DNA of 64,000 bases. Origin: Agriotes lineatus (Eukaryota > Arthropoda > Insecta > Coleoptera > Elateridae). Shown piece by piece: positions 1-10,798 of the stretch. The notes beneath the pieces were generated by a model. That model did not search any database and was not told the origin of the DNA. It was given only the letters and a program-made list of their open reading frames with translations. Every line of letters starts with the position of its first letter. Positions within the stretch are counted from its first letter, which is position 1. A program made the translations under genes and the position numbers. Location: contig CALNHX010001914.1 in the NCBI GenBank assembly GCA_940337035.1, positions 1-64,000 on the forward strand, given 5' to 3'.

Positions 1-1116
1 GGGACTTATGCATAAACATGTTTCGCAAAAAAACTCGTCATTTGAGCCATACTTTTATTTGCCTAAAAGCCTAAAAACCAAATTTCCGGGCTAAAATAGG
101 CTTTTGCACTTCGAAACGATTTTCATTTATTGTTAGCCTAATTTTTTAAACAAATTTATGATTGAGTACCACTGTACCATTACTATTTCCAAATATTCTA
201 GAAACTTTAGTCATTTTATCGCTGGTCCGCCCGTTATCCGAGAAACATAACCTCAATACTGGATAAATTGTTTATCATCTCATTGCGGTGCTTCAAGTAA
301 AATTTTATTTTGAGATTGTAATGTCATTTGGGACAGAACATTTCCAAGCCATCTGCACATCTCAAGAATTGTTTACTGAGAAAACTGTTCAACAAATTAA
401 TTTATATCCAATGCCATTTTGAAATATTGCTTACCAGCATCAAGAAGCTTGAAACTGTAGACACGACCCTTGATCAATCGACATTATTGAAAATGTATTA
501 AAAACTTAGAAAAATATACCGGGTGAGCTCGGAATACTGACACACAGAAAACTAGAGCAGTTACTCAATAAAAACTCTGGATACAGTACATTACTGCATT
601 ACAAACATTTATTGTGTGGTGAAACTGATACCTAGTGAAGTAGGAGACTGGAGTCAATATCCATTTGCACCTGTTATATTCTGCGATGTTGAAAGATCTT
701 TTTTACTTCGGAAAATCTTGAAGTTTTTAATTTGCCAGGCGACTGTCGAGCACATCAGTGGTCTCGAATAAATTTAGATAATATTTACTTTTCACAGAAA
801 GCAAACTTTTTAGCAAAGTTTTGTCTTGATAAACAGCTGCAAGTTTTTGACAATTTGTGTTTTATGCCTAGCCCGTGGCTGTGTAGCTTTTGTGAAGAAT
901 TTTTTGGCTACAATTGAACATTTTTGTGACTTAATTAAGCAGCCAATTTTGAAATTTTTCACGGCTTAAAATTCGCTCCCTAATCATTACCGCTATATTG
1001 AAATATAACGGGTGTAAGTTTCCTTGTGTAAAACATTATTTTGCATTTGCTGATGTTAAGTTGCAACTTATTACGATTGCACCATCTTGCAATATTGTAA
1101 ATGTTAGAATGTAGCC
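1..1116. other. Intergenic, nothing recognised
   Basis: AT-rich sequence without a convincing reading frame. A 61-codon frame at 732-917 has no recognisable motif and no codon pattern that sets it apart from its surroundings. I see no terminal repeats or tandem repeats here. Confidence 0.5.
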
Positions 1117-1218
1117 TCAAATGATTATTATGAGAACGTCACAGTTAAGAGCAATATCGTTAATAAATAGTAAGAACAGTAGTGCTCCGGGATTGGACCC
1201 CTGTTGAACGCCTGACGT
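1117..1218 (-). pseudogene. Jockey-type LINE reverse transcriptase scrap
   Basis: About 33 codons on the minus strand read SGVQQGSNPGALLFLLFINDI, the degenerate form of the GVPQGSxLGPLLFLLFINDI block of Jockey/CR1-type non-LTR reverse transcriptases. The upstream codons in the same frame do not look like RT, so homology starts abruptly at about 1218, where a plus-strand RTE fragment begins nearby. The scrap is too short to assign a clade. It is most simply a truncated, decayed LINE copy. Confidence 0.6.
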
Positions 1219-1239
1219 TGCTGTGAAAACTGTGCAACA

Positions 1240-1622
1240 TGGCAACTTCAGGAATATTTTTAAATCAGATATGCCTATGTGCCTCAAACGTAGGATATAC
1301 AATCAATGTGTGCTTCCCGTTCTGCACTATGGTGCGGAAACATCAACACTGACTAGAAAATCGGTCAGTAAGATACAGGTCTGCCAGCGAGCAATGGAAT
1401 GGTCAATGCTCGGATTATCCCTAACAAAGTGCCCAATGAAGTAAGACAAAGAACAGAAGTCCAAGATGCTGTGGAAAAAGTCGCTACACTAAAATGGAAC
1501 TGGGCCGTCCACCTCGCGAGATTCAGTGGTGGGGACGGTGAACCAAAAAGATATTCGTGTGGAGACCTAGACAACAAGCGAAAAGAAGTCGAAGGCAACC
1601 TTCAACAAGGATTAGAAAGGCT
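1240..1622 (+). pseudogene. RTE-type LINE, 3' end of ORF, frameshifted
   Basis: Three successive frames match the C-terminus of the intact RTE-type ORF at 24116-27154. The first carries CLKRRIYNQCVLPVLHYGAE (compare LRRRLYDQCVLPVMTYGAQ), the second KVATLKWNWAVHLARF (compare KIAELKWNFAGHVARI), and the third begins at the WRPRQQAKRSRRQP stretch (compare WRPYQGKRARGRPP). At least two frameshifts separate them, so it is dead. It lacks the endonuclease and the catalytic RT blocks. Its right end at about 1622 lies against the stop codon of the zinc-finger ORF on the other strand. Confidence 0.8.
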
Positions 1623-1625
1623 AAT

Positions 1626-2987
1626 TTATGATGAAGGCTTTTCGTCTGTGTGAATCCTCACATGTCTAACTAAACTACTTTTATCTGTGGTTTTGTATGC
1701 ACAGACGTTGCAAATATAAGGTTTTTCGCCTGTATGTGTCCTCACATGTCTAACTAAATGACATTTCTGTGTCGTTTTGAAATCACATACAGAGCAAATA
1801 TAAGGTTTTTCGCCTGTATGAATCCTCATATGCCTAACAAAAGCACTTTTATCTGCGGTTTTGTGTGCACAGACGTTGCAAATGTAAGGTTTTTCCCCTG
1901 TATGAGTCCTCACATGTCTAACTAAATTACTTTTCTGTGTTGTTTTGAAATCACATACAGAGCAAATATGAGGCTCATCACCTGTATGAGTCCTCATATG
2001 CTTAACTAAACTACCTTTATCTGCGGTTTTGTATGCACAGACGTTGCAAATATAAGGTTTTTCGCCTGTATGAGTCCTAAGATGTGTAACTAACTGATAT
2101 TTGTACGATGTTTTGAAATCACACACAGAACAAATATAACGTTTTTCACCTGTATGAGTCCTCATATGTCTAACTAAATGACTTATGTGTGTTGTTTTAT
2201 AATCACATACAGGGCAAATATAAGGCTTTTCGCCTGTATGAGTCCTCATATGTGTAACTAAATGACTTTTGTCCGATGTTTTGAAATCACATACAGAGCA
2301 AGTATAAGGTTTTTCGCCTGTATGAGTCCTCACATGTGTAGCTAAATGATTTTTCCGTGTTGTTTTGAAATCACATACAGAGCAAATATAAGGCTCGTCA
2401 CCTGTATGAGTTTTCATATGCTTAACTAAATTAATTTTATATGCGGTTTTGAATGCACAGACGTTGCAAACATAAGGTTTTTCGCCTGTATGAGTCCTCA
2501 GATGTGTAACTAACTGATATTTGTACGATGTTTTGAAATCACACACAGAGCAAATATAACGTTTTTCACCTGTATGAGTCCACACATGTGTAACTAAATT
2601 ATTTTTCCGTGTTGTTTTATAATCACATACAGAGCAAATATATGGCTTTTCGCCTGTATGAGTCTTCACATGTCTAACTAAATTACTTTTATGTGTTGTT
2701 TTAAAATCACAAGCAGAGCAACTGTAAGGTTTCTCTCCTGCATGAGTCCTCATATGTTCAATTAAACTACTTTTGTTTGTTGTTTTGTAATCACAAGCAG
2801 AGTAACTATCAAATTCTTCTTCTGTATTAGTCTTAATATGTGTAGCTAAACTGGTACTTTCAATGTTGTCTTGTTTAATGTATAACTTATCAAAATTTTC
2901 ATTACTATCCGTATTCTGCGATATGCATGATATAATTGGTGTAAAACTATAAGATTTACTATCCGCAGTTTCTGGTTTGATGTCCAT
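1626..2987 (-). CDS. C2H2 zinc-finger array protein, C-terminally truncated
   Basis: A single 453-codon minus-strand frame. Residues 1 to about 60 are acidic/polar with no known domain. After that come one degenerate finger (the first Cys is replaced, reading SYSACDY) and 13 intact CX2CX12HX3H fingers with mostly TGEKP linkers, typical of nuclear sequence-specific DNA-binding proteins. Fingers 3 and 8 are identical, and fingers 4 and 9 are both followed by the rare linker TGDEP, so a five-finger block appears to have been duplicated. The frame ends EKPSS-stop, in the middle of a linker, exactly where the neighbouring RTE fragment starts; the original C-terminus was probably lost there. No intron is visible. 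It could be a functional intronless gene, one exon of a larger gene, or a retrocopy. The start Met at 2985-2987 is the first in frame; I saw no clear promoter or poly(A) signal. Confidence 0.85.
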   Translation of the reverse strand: MDIKPETADSKSYSFTPIISCISQNTDSNENFDKLYIKQDNIESTSLATHIKTNTEEEFDSYSACDYKTTNKSSLIEHMRTHAGEKPYSCSACDFKTTHKSNLVRHVKTHTGEKPYICSVCDYKTTRKNNLVTHVWTHTGEKRYICSVCDFKTSYKYQLVTHLRTHTGEKPYVCNVCAFKTAYKINLVKHMKTHTGDEPYICSVCDFKTTRKNHLATHVRTHTGEKPYTCSVCDFKTSDKSHLVTHMRTHTGEKPYICPVCDYKTTHISHLVRHMRTHTGEKRYICSVCDFKTSYKYQLVTHLRTHTGEKPYICNVCAYKTADKGSLVKHMRTHTGDEPHICSVCDFKTTQKSNLVRHVRTHTGEKPYICNVCAHKTADKSAFVRHMRIHTGEKPYICSVCDFKTTQKCHLVRHVRTHTGEKPYICNVCAYKTTDKSSLVRHVRIHTDEKPSS

Positions 2988-3206
2988 TATAGTTGTTTAA
3001 ACGTCAGAGTTTCTGTTAGTGATAGATGATCCAATGGAATTTAAATATCTTCAAACCTATAACAAAGGAGAATGTCATTAACCTACGATACATTGAGTAT
3101 TGTACAATTGTGGCAAAAAAAAATGGGACAGTTACGTCTATTTTCGCGATTATTCCACGTTTCGTCACTGCATTTATATGCGGCATAACTACTTTGTCAT
3201 ATTATT

Positions 3207-3867
3207 ACTTCCTTTTACAATAAAGGAAGTATTGGATTCACCCCAAAAATTCGAAATTGAGTTTTCAACAGATCTTCACGTTTTAGAGTCCCCTGAACCC
3301 AAAAAACATATTTTTTTCATTGGTCTGTCTGTCTGTGTGTGTGTCTGTCTGTCTGTGTGTGTGTCTGTCTGTGAACAGAATATCTCAAAAACGAAAAGAG
3401 GTAAGGCGTTGAAACTTCATATATAAGTTTTGTGTACTATGTAGATGAGACAGCAAGCTTTTGAAGAAAATCGCATAACCGGAAGTAGGTGTTTACTCTT
3501 GTGATTTTTCAGTTTTTTTCGACTTTTTCAAAAACGGCTCTAACGATTTTTTTTAAACTTTACATTTTTATTACATTTTTCATGTGTATTGATGTGAGAT
3601 AGGTGATTTTCCAGTTGAATACTTCTAAAGTGGGTTTCTTTTGTTTTTTTTCTATTTTTTTTATTAACTCCTATGTTAAATAAAACACCCGGTATATTAT
3701 TACATTTTTGAATTCACCTTAAAATTCTAGAGAAAATTTGTCTCTTCAACTAACGCTCTATTTTGTACCGTTTTTGTAGAATTTCTAATGTTTGAAAATT
3801 TTTGACAAATGGTTAAAAATTAAAACTGAAATTTTTTATTAATTTTAAGATCACTGTAAAAGGAAGT
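3207..3867. mobile_element. Candidate non-autonomous TIR element with GTCT/GT microsatellite
   Basis: The 13-base word ACTTCCTTTTACA at 3207-3219 recurs as its exact reverse complement at 3855-3867. The left terminus is also a hairpin by itself (3207-3230, ACTTCC...GGAAGT). Inside, 3326-3372 is a GTCT/GTGT microsatellite followed by an AT-rich body with ATCTCAAAAACG. Elements with a simple repeat next to such a phrase are common in arthropod genomes as non-autonomous repeats. No target duplication is clear. The frame reading CVCLSVCVSVC is only the microsatellite translated. Confidence 0.5.
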
Positions 3868-4184
3868 TGTGTGAGTGTATCACACCAGATTTTTTATCTA
3901 GTTAATGCTAGTAAAATATGTTCCCAACTTTCACAAGCAATACAAATGCAATACTGAATTAACAACTTGCAAGGTAAAATTAAAAGCCGTATACCACATA
4001 TCTACATAAAAATCAATTGTACAGTAATAAAAACTGAACGTTGTATGAAAGTACCTGCTGCACCATCATTGGAGCTTGTTTTACACCATAATCTATTTTA
4101 TTTTCTAACAGACCTAAGATACCTTCAAAATAAAAATACTAATAACGAATAATAGGTTCAAAAAACCTACTATATGTGAAATGT
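3868..4184. other. Intergenic, nothing recognised
   Basis: AT-rich spacer between the microsatellite-bearing TIR element and the pogo-like remnant. The 61-codon frame at 3967-4152 shows no motif. Confidence 0.4.
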
Positions 4185-5525
4185 AAAACGGGGTGACTTT
4201 GAACGGGTGGGTAACATTGAACAAAAATGCACTAAAATTTATTTTTGTTCATAACTTCATCAAAATATGAAATGTCACTTTTATATATTTTTTTACAATA
4301 ATCTAATGTGTATTTCATTATAATTGTTGAAAGTCAGCTGCAGAACACATATAATAAGTGGTTAATAAAATAAAAAGTAACTTTTTAAATATTTTTTTTA
4401 AACTCTTCAACTTTATTTTCTGCAGACCAAACGATTGCTTATAAGTACTAGAAATCTATCAAAAATGTTAGGGCAGTTATTTCTTATGACCACAGAATAG
4501 AAAATTTTTATCTCTTCTGATTACTTTATCAAATATTAATTTTTGTCTAAAATTTTACAAAATTTTTATGAACTTTGAATAGTAGGAATAAGCAGGAGAT
4601 GCAATCCCATATTATTCACTTGTGCAGTTGAACTCAAACAGTAATAGCTGCATTCTTAATTAAAAAAAAAAACAAAAGGAAAATGCGTACATATAAAGAA
4701 AGTTGGTTAAAATTATAAAAACTATACGCAGCAGCATTTAGAAAATGCTGTCAAGGAAACTGAGTCCAGAAAAATTACATTAACTGCCGCTTTAAAAACT
4801 TTCGGAATTGCAAAAGGAACGCTCAGTAATAAAATAAATAATAAATTCCAAATGAAACTTGGCGGTCAAACAGTGCTAAGTGACAGAGAAGAATGCGATA
4901 TTGTCAATTGCTTTTAACAACCGTGGAATGGGGGTTTCCTCTAACAAATTTATCCGACATAATAATTTTCATTGCTTGCTTGTTTGACGCCACTTTGAGA
5001 GCGAACCCGTGGGCCGAATTGGCTGATTTTGGTGTCAATCGACTCAGGGCGACGCAAGTAAGCCAGTAGTAGGCTTTCAATTTTTATAAGTGACTTTTTT
5101 TGATGTGGATTGTTTTGTTGATAGTTAACCTCAAAATTAACTCGACACACAAAATGAATCACTCTTGTACAAATTGCATTAAGTGAATTATTTCGCGCCC
5201 AATTTGGGTGCAGAACGCTAGTAATTAATAATACTCCTAAAGGCATTTTCTATTAAATCTTTACATAATTTGTGTTATTAGTTATTATTAACATTATTTT
5301 CCATTTTTAAAAATTATAGGTGTTAAACCTGCATTCAATGAATCAATTCAAGTTGTTTTAATTTGAAATATTCATTTTGAAACTTTAGTGATGAAATCCT
5401 ATATAATTTTTTCCGCTCTTTCCAATGGTGGGGAGTTTGAACTTGTATCACATGCATTGATAGTTATAAGCAACTAAACATTATGTTGAAAGTGACCCCG
5501 CTTGTGAGGTGACATTGAATAGCCG
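4185..5525 (+). mobile_element. Pogo-like DNA transposon remnant
   Basis: The unit is bounded by related terminal motifs. On the left are CGGGGTGACTTTGAAC and, shortly after, GGTAACATTGAAC. On the right, near 5484-5512, are GTTGAAAGTGACCCCGC and GTGACATTGAAT. Between them lies the N-terminal part of a pogo-class transposase (4683-4962). Only about 1.3 kb remains, and no DDE catalytic region is visible, so it is a decayed or internally deleted copy. The exact ends and the TA duplication expected for this class are not certain. Confidence 0.5.
4683..4962 (+). pseudogene. Pogo-like transposase N-terminus (HTH-psq domain), broken
   Basis: The segment begins ATG with a basic MRTYKESW start. After one frameshift it reads through a psq-type helix-turn-helix: ITLTAALKTFGIAKGTLSN, then the wing-like GGQTVLSDREECDIV. 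A stop at 4915-4917 and a further shift precede WGFPLTNLSDI, which is the normal continuation in pogo/jerky-type transposases. Homology stops at about 4962. In the family this domain binds the terminal repeats; here at least two frameshifts make it non-coding. The domain order and spacing fit the family well. Confidence 0.75.
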
Positions 5526-7081
5526 CTTTTTATTTTTTTTAAGATACAACATTAAAGTTTACAACAAAACGATGCTCATTTTTGGATGTCACACAACAAG
5601 AGCCATAATGCCAACTATTTAAAATAATGAAAATGTGTGAAATTTTTGATATATGCAAAAAAAAACTCAAATTTTGTTCAAAGTAGTTTTACGGTACGTG
5701 TTTGATCATTTTAGGTACCTATTCAAAATTGATACAAATTTCTAATTACTTTTGATGAGTTGTCAAAACAGTAGTAAACCTTATTTAGATCGAAGCTGTT
5801 ATTATATTATCGAATAGTCTTTACTTTAATATTTTGTAAAATCGTAACTACAATCTAAAATGCTGTACTGTTTCATTCTACTTAAAATTAAACACTCTAA
5901 GCTGTAAAAAAATAATTTCCAAAAAAAGTAATAATTATCCAGGAGTTAAAAAAACAGGTTAATTACTGCCTGCAATATCCCTAGTGCACTGATTATTACC
6001 AATAATTTTTTCAAATACACAAATTCTTTTGTTAGAAAACATGAATGATTAGCGAGAAAAAGTTATCTGGATATATTCAGGGCATGTGCGATACTGGGTA
6101 AGAATATCGTCCCACGTAAAATTTCCTTAAGAAATGAAAAGCGCAAAATAATTAACTGAAATCAATTATCACCATAGAAACTGAGATAAACTGTCTCATG
6201 CTATTAGTTGTTTGAATAGGTAGGGTATAATTCTATGTAATTAAGCAGTTATTTTAATAATTACAATTAGTTGGTTTATAAGCAACATTGGAAAATTCAA
6301 CATTAAAGTAAAAGTTGGTAGGCATTTCTGATATACTGATTTTTTGGTGGATGAAGTGTTTTATAACCGCTAACAATTTTTTCCTGTATTCAAGTGCCAA
6401 TTATTTATATACTTACTTGAAGCTTGAAGGCATCTCCTCACAATTGTGTCAGCTGCTACAATTCGTAGTTTTTTGTGGTTCTGGAAGAAGAGAATATTCT
6501 TAATACAAATGCTTTCTGAAATATAGACATTTAGAAATATCGTTAACAGTACATACTACCCACCCAAAAAAACTCTGCAGGTAAATTGCACAAAAAAAGA
6601 ACAAAGAGGCTGCTTGTTCAAAACTAATTACGTGCAGGACCCACACGCAGATGTTCGCCGTACATACGCTTCATTACCCACTGCACATACAGTTTTCACC
6701 CGCACAGGTATTTTAGGTGAGCAAAACTATATCTACATACCGAACATGGTCAAAAATACAAGCAGTTAGTATCTCCACCTACAGGGTTTGACAGTTGAAC
6801 TAAATCTGTCAGAGGCGTGTAGTACACCCGATTTATAAGTTTACAACGGACGAATCACTCCAGTAAACACGAAGTTTTGAACATTTTAGGTTAGATTTCC
6901 GATATACACTCTATTGTTCAATCAAATTTTTATGCAAACACAGTGACTATCGATTCGTTAGTGGTTCATATCCCACGGTTCAATTTTCGCTAAAATCTAA
7001 TAACAACTGTATTAAAACAACCATAATAACAAGTAACCAAGTTCCAAGAGCAAACCAGGTCGCCATAAATTATTAATTCTT
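5526..7081. other. Intergenic, nothing recognised
   Basis: AT-rich sequence with only short, motif-free frames (for example 6315-6503). I see no terminal repeats, tandem arrays or protein homology. Target sequence for the hAT-type insertion begins at its right edge. Confidence 0.45.
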
Positions 7082-7575
7082 TTTAAAAACAGTGCTCCCA
7101 ACCCTCTATCGCAATTTCACCCTAGACAATAATAAAATTTCCCTAATTTTTAATAGGAATTCCCCTAAAAAAGAAAACAACCCTTGCACCATATAAACTC
7201 CTAAACATTATTAAATTTCAAACTTTTACTTAAAAATAAAGCAATATGGATATAAAAATATTCAAAAAATATTATTATTAACATAGACATGTAAAATAAA
7301 CTCAATGAACAAACTAAAAATTATATATTTAATAGTACTATAGTCTGTTCAGTAAACATAGAAACACAAAGTAGCCTTTGATTTCCAAAATTTCATGAGT
7401 GTAGTTTCAGAATTTATTTTTGTCTAGGAATGTACTTACAAAAAGTTACTAAAACGAATAGATTAAGGGTGTGACATTTACATCCCATCTGTCATAAATG
7501 TTGTAATTAACTACTTTTATCCGCAAACATCACAAAAGTGACAACTTATGTGTCTTTATTGACAAGGTAAAAGTG

Positions 7576-7680
7576 TCACTTTATTTGCCTAAGCAGATAA
7601 AATAGCAACTTTTGCGCACTTTATCTGCCTAAGCACACAAAATCGTTGCTTTCTTTCTTTCTTTCTATGTTTGTTCGCTA
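7576..7680. repeat. AGCAGATAA/TTATCTGCC hairpin and (TTTC)n tract
   Basis: The stretch contains GCAGATAAA and TTTATCTGC about 20 bp apart in inverted orientation, followed by a TTTC microsatellite at 7649-7665. The phrase after the microsatellite, ATGTTTGTTCGCTATCTCC, and then ACTGGACCGATT is of the kind often seen beside simple repeats in insect non-autonomous elements. The GCAGATAA word is the same as in the palindromes at 15.6-15.9 kb. Confidence 0.5.
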
Positions 7681-7990
7681 TCTCCTCCGAAGATACTGGA
7701 CCGATTAAATTGCATGATGGCTTAAAATTTTGCTAATTTTTGGACTTAGATCGTAGGCTGGTTTTTATTTTCAAAAAGAGTACGAAAAAGTTTTAATTTA
7801 AATAAATCCTTTAAGCAGAGCGAAGCATCTGTCGCCTTGGGTTATGGTGTGACAGCTGCTGTGGCCGTGTGCTATTAGCTCGGGTGATTCAGTATGTTCA
7901 TATATCATTACAGCAGCGCGTTATTTGAACCACAGAGGTTTTTTTTAAATTTATATTTATGAAATTTACCTGAATACGTTTGCGGATAAA

Positions 7991-8126
7991 ATAGTATATG
8001 TTATTCGGAGTAAAAGTGACTTTATGTGGCTTAGCTGAATTATTTGCCTCACTGACGTTCGGCTAAATAAACTTCAGCTTCGCCACATAAAGTATCACTT
8101 TTACTCCTAATAACATTATCTACTAT
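7991..8126. repeat. Foldback palindrome, family 1 copy a
   Basis: The two halves are near-perfect inverted copies: GTTATTCGGAGTAAAAGTGA and CTTTATGTGGC on the left return as GCCACATAAAG and TCACTTTTACTCC with AATAAC on the right. The pairing continues inward (TTATTTGCC with GGCTAAATAA), so most of the 136 bp can form one hairpin. It shares its outer arms with 15528-15673 but has a different core. No coding capacity is visible. Confidence 0.8.
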
Positions 8127-8399
8127 TAAGGGTATTATACAAATACTGTGTTGGATACTATTGACGTAGCGGTTATTAATAGGTATTTTTATAACATTTT
8201 ATAAAACTTCAAATGAGAATTTCTGGAAAAATATCTTCTTTGACATTGACAATCAGAAATATTAATGGTCATTTTTAAATTCAAATCTGCCTGTATGCAG
8301 CTGTGGAAACCTTTGCTAAACCACGGCCAACTAAATTACTTAATTTAGTCGGCCATGGCTAAACAAAATACAGAATCCCTAGTACAAAAATTATATGTA

Positions 8400-8806
8400 C
8401 AGTCGTGTTCAAAAATGTGTTGTACAGAGATAATTGGCTGTTGTAAGTCGTTCTTAAAAATGTATTGTACAGAAATAGGTAGTTGGCTGTTTGTATATTT
8501 TGTCAATGGTAGTTAAATTTCAGAACTGTCAAAGTGACAACTAACTAATTATGGTTATTTTTGATTGTTATTCCTTATAATGAAAATTAATTACTTTAGA
8601 TCTTTAGTGTGTTATTTTTTCGACCATTAAAAGTTTATTGGTGATTGTGTTTTTACTCAACAAAGGCTCACATTGTATCATTAATTAAATAGACCTAGAT
8701 CTAGCCTTTCAAGATATTTGTATGTACAACACTTTTTTGAACTTTGTGAAATTAAGTCACAATCATACAGCACAAATTCTGTACAACACTTTAATGAACA
8801 CGACTG
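8400..8806. mobile_element. Tc/mariner-like MITE
   Basis: The termini CAGTCGTGTTCA and, about ten bases further in, TGTTGTACAGA recur inverted at the right end (TCTGTACAACA, then TGAACACGACTG). The element is flanked by TA on both sides (8398-8399 and 8807-8808), the target duplication of Tc/mariner transposons. At 407 bp with no transposase frame it is non-autonomous. It lies inside the hAT-type element 7090-10269. Confidence 0.75.
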
Positions 8807-8859
8807 TACATGCCAACTTCCAAAAAATTAAAATGTTTTTGTGTTTACTGAATGCCCTA

Positions 8860-9105
8860 TATATTGCTAGCGCGTGTAAGTGGGAAGGTCACAATGTAAG
8901 TGAGACAGACCACCAACTCTTTTACACACTTCGTGAGCTGTGCGCAATCGTCGTCCGCGCGGTAAGGAAGTGGTCAAGTTTAAAATTCGCTTTTGAAGAC
9001 GGAGTTTGAATTCTCAGGTATGCGCACGAGACGCGTAGTGTTCAGAGTGATACTACGTCGGCGCCGTAATGTTTTCGCCCGTTCCCAGACCCTACTAGCA
9101 ATATA
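8860..9105. mobile_element. MITE-1 copy A
   Basis: Ends are perfect inverted repeats TATATTGCTAG and CTAGCAATATA. The interior is unusually GC-rich for the region and includes GTAAGTGGGAAGGTCAC, ATGCGCACGAGACGCGTAG and GGCGCCGTAATGTTTTCG. Two further copies occur at 12153-14129 (split) and 34239-34495. No frame is shared by the three copies, so it is taken to be non-coding and moved in trans. Confidence 0.85.
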
Positions 9106-9550
9106 GAAGTAAAAATACATGGTAAAAATAATTTGGGAAAATAATTCTTCAACATAATCACTACATTCTATAATGTACAGTCACAGATTCAAAACAGTTT
9201 ACATCTAGTTTTTCAGTGTAACTTCATAAAAAAATCTGTAGAATTTGCAATAAATTTAGTTTGATACCCACGTTAAGTGTAAAAATATTAAAATGTACTT
9301 AAGTTCACTTAAAGTACCTCGAAATTATTTAAACGATAAGCAAACAAGAAGAATGATTGCAGAATGTAAACTGTATTGATTCCCCAACTGTACGCACATA
9401 TTATATATTGGTATTGGATCGGAATTCAGATCAGAAACTTAAAAACTAATCAAAACGAAAAAATCTTAAACCTAATTGCTACATTCTATAATGCACGTAC
9501 ATATTAACACTTGGACCAATAATTATTTTAATCAAACAAGCTATATTCTA

Positions 9551-9740
9551 CAGGGTCCGGCAGAATGACCGACCCTATTTAAATTGTTAATAACTGTTTC
9601 AAACTAAAAATATTTTTTTTCAAAAATTTAAAGTAAAATCTTGCCAATTTTAGTTACAATATAATTTATTTATAAAAATATTTTAAAATTGAAACAGTTA
9701 TTAACAATTTAAATAGGTTCGGTCATTTTGCCGGACCCTG
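9551..9740. mobile_element. Long-TIR MITE (190 bp)
   Basis: Begins CAGGGTCCGGCAGAATGACC and ends with its near-exact reverse complement. The inverted repeats run for about 54 bp each, up to the matching AACAGTTATTAACAATTTAA tract, leaving a short AT-rich loop. TA dinucleotides flank both ends (9549-9550, 9741-9742), consistent with Tc/mariner-type integration. The whole element can fold into a single hairpin. Confidence 0.85.
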
Positions 9741-10428
9741 TATAATGCACATAGACCCAAATTCAGATCTTAAAAAACTGGGAGTATTGAAGCAACACCC
9801 TGAATTCCCGCTTTGTTTGTCTTCTTTGAATCCGTTGATAGAAAACAAAGTTAGTAGGTACTACCTACTAAACGTAAAGAAATATTCAAAAAAACATTAC
9901 AAACCCCTTCCCATTGCTGATCACATCAAATCCTGCTTCATGTTCCTGTCTTTTAGTTTAATGCCAATTCTGTCAACTGTCAATCTGGTGTGAAAGTCAT
10001 TTTGAACGCAGCGTGTAGGTAGTGCAGGCAGCCAACCAAGTATTATGTAAATCACTAGTACAATCTTTGAATTTGGATCTCAAATGTTCATTTTTGTAGA
10101 TAATGTGAAAAATTCTTGGTTGTGATAGCCTAGATAAAAATCCACCAAGAAGCCTCTAAACGCCAGAAATTACACCTGGAACTTTTCCTGAAATAAATTT
10201 TCCCGCAAAATCCCCTGGCGACAAAATATTCCCCTACATTTCGGGGTTTCCCCTAAGTTGGCAGCACTGTTTAAAGAAACTATATTTTTAACCTTCGGAC
10301 AGAAAAACTACTTCTGCTCGATGTTTTTAAGTCTCTCATTTATTTTTAAGAGACGATTTGTAGCGCGACCTGTATTTGCGAACATTCAAAAAACCTTTAA
10401 ACTTAGCAACTACTCGTCAGTATTTAGT

Positions 10429-10464
10429 CACAGTATATTTACACAATCTGTAAATATACTGTGG
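10429..10464. repeat. 36-bp palindromic micro-insertion with 6-bp duplication
   Basis: The insert contains CACAGTATATTTACA and its exact reverse complement TGTAAATATACTGTG around a 5-base loop. TTTAGT stands on both sides (10423-10428 and 10465-10470). Removing the insert and one TTTAGT restores the expected RNase H reading SSVFSAELYAI, so the insertion boundary is fixed by the protein context. Confidence 0.8.
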
Positions 10465-10798
10465 TTTAGTGCTGAACTATACGCGATTAACATTTATAAA
10501 AACCAATGACCAACTAAAGTTCGTGATACTCTCCGATTCTTTAAGTGCAGTGCTATCTCTGAAAGAACTATATTCTAGTAATTCATACGTACAAAAAATA
10601 CACGATGTGCTGTTTGAGATACAAAACAAAAAATATGTAAAATTCATCTGGATACCTTCACATATAGGCATAAGTGGGAATCAAATGGCTGATACAAATG
10701 CTAAAGAAGCTACCACAAACACAGTACTAGATGATCCGACAGTTAGTGCTCCAGATATGAAATGCCTAAATAAACGCAATCTTCTACTTAAATGGAAC

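Larger units (their letters stand above)
7090..10269. mobile_element. hAT-type non-autonomous element with nested insertions
   Basis: The termini are CAGTGCTCCCAACC at 7090 and, reversed, CAGTGCTGCCAACT from 10269 (12 of 14 positions agree). They are flanked by TTTAAAAA (7082-7089) and TTTAAAGA (10270-10277), an 8-bp duplication with one mismatch; 8-bp duplications are the hallmark of hAT transposition. No transposase frame is recognisable. The 3.18 kb includes a foldback (7991-8126), a Tc-like MITE (8400-8806), MITE-1 copy A (8860-9105) and a long-TIR MITE (9551-9740), all later insertions if the assignment is right. C-rich runs such as CCCCT near both inner ends are the sort of subterminal motif hAT elements carry. 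Confidence 0.7.

Noticed and set aside
3100..3426. Cysteine-rich peptide (VCVCVCLSVCVSVC)
   Set aside because: This is the GTCT/GTGT microsatellite read in one frame and has no conserved context.
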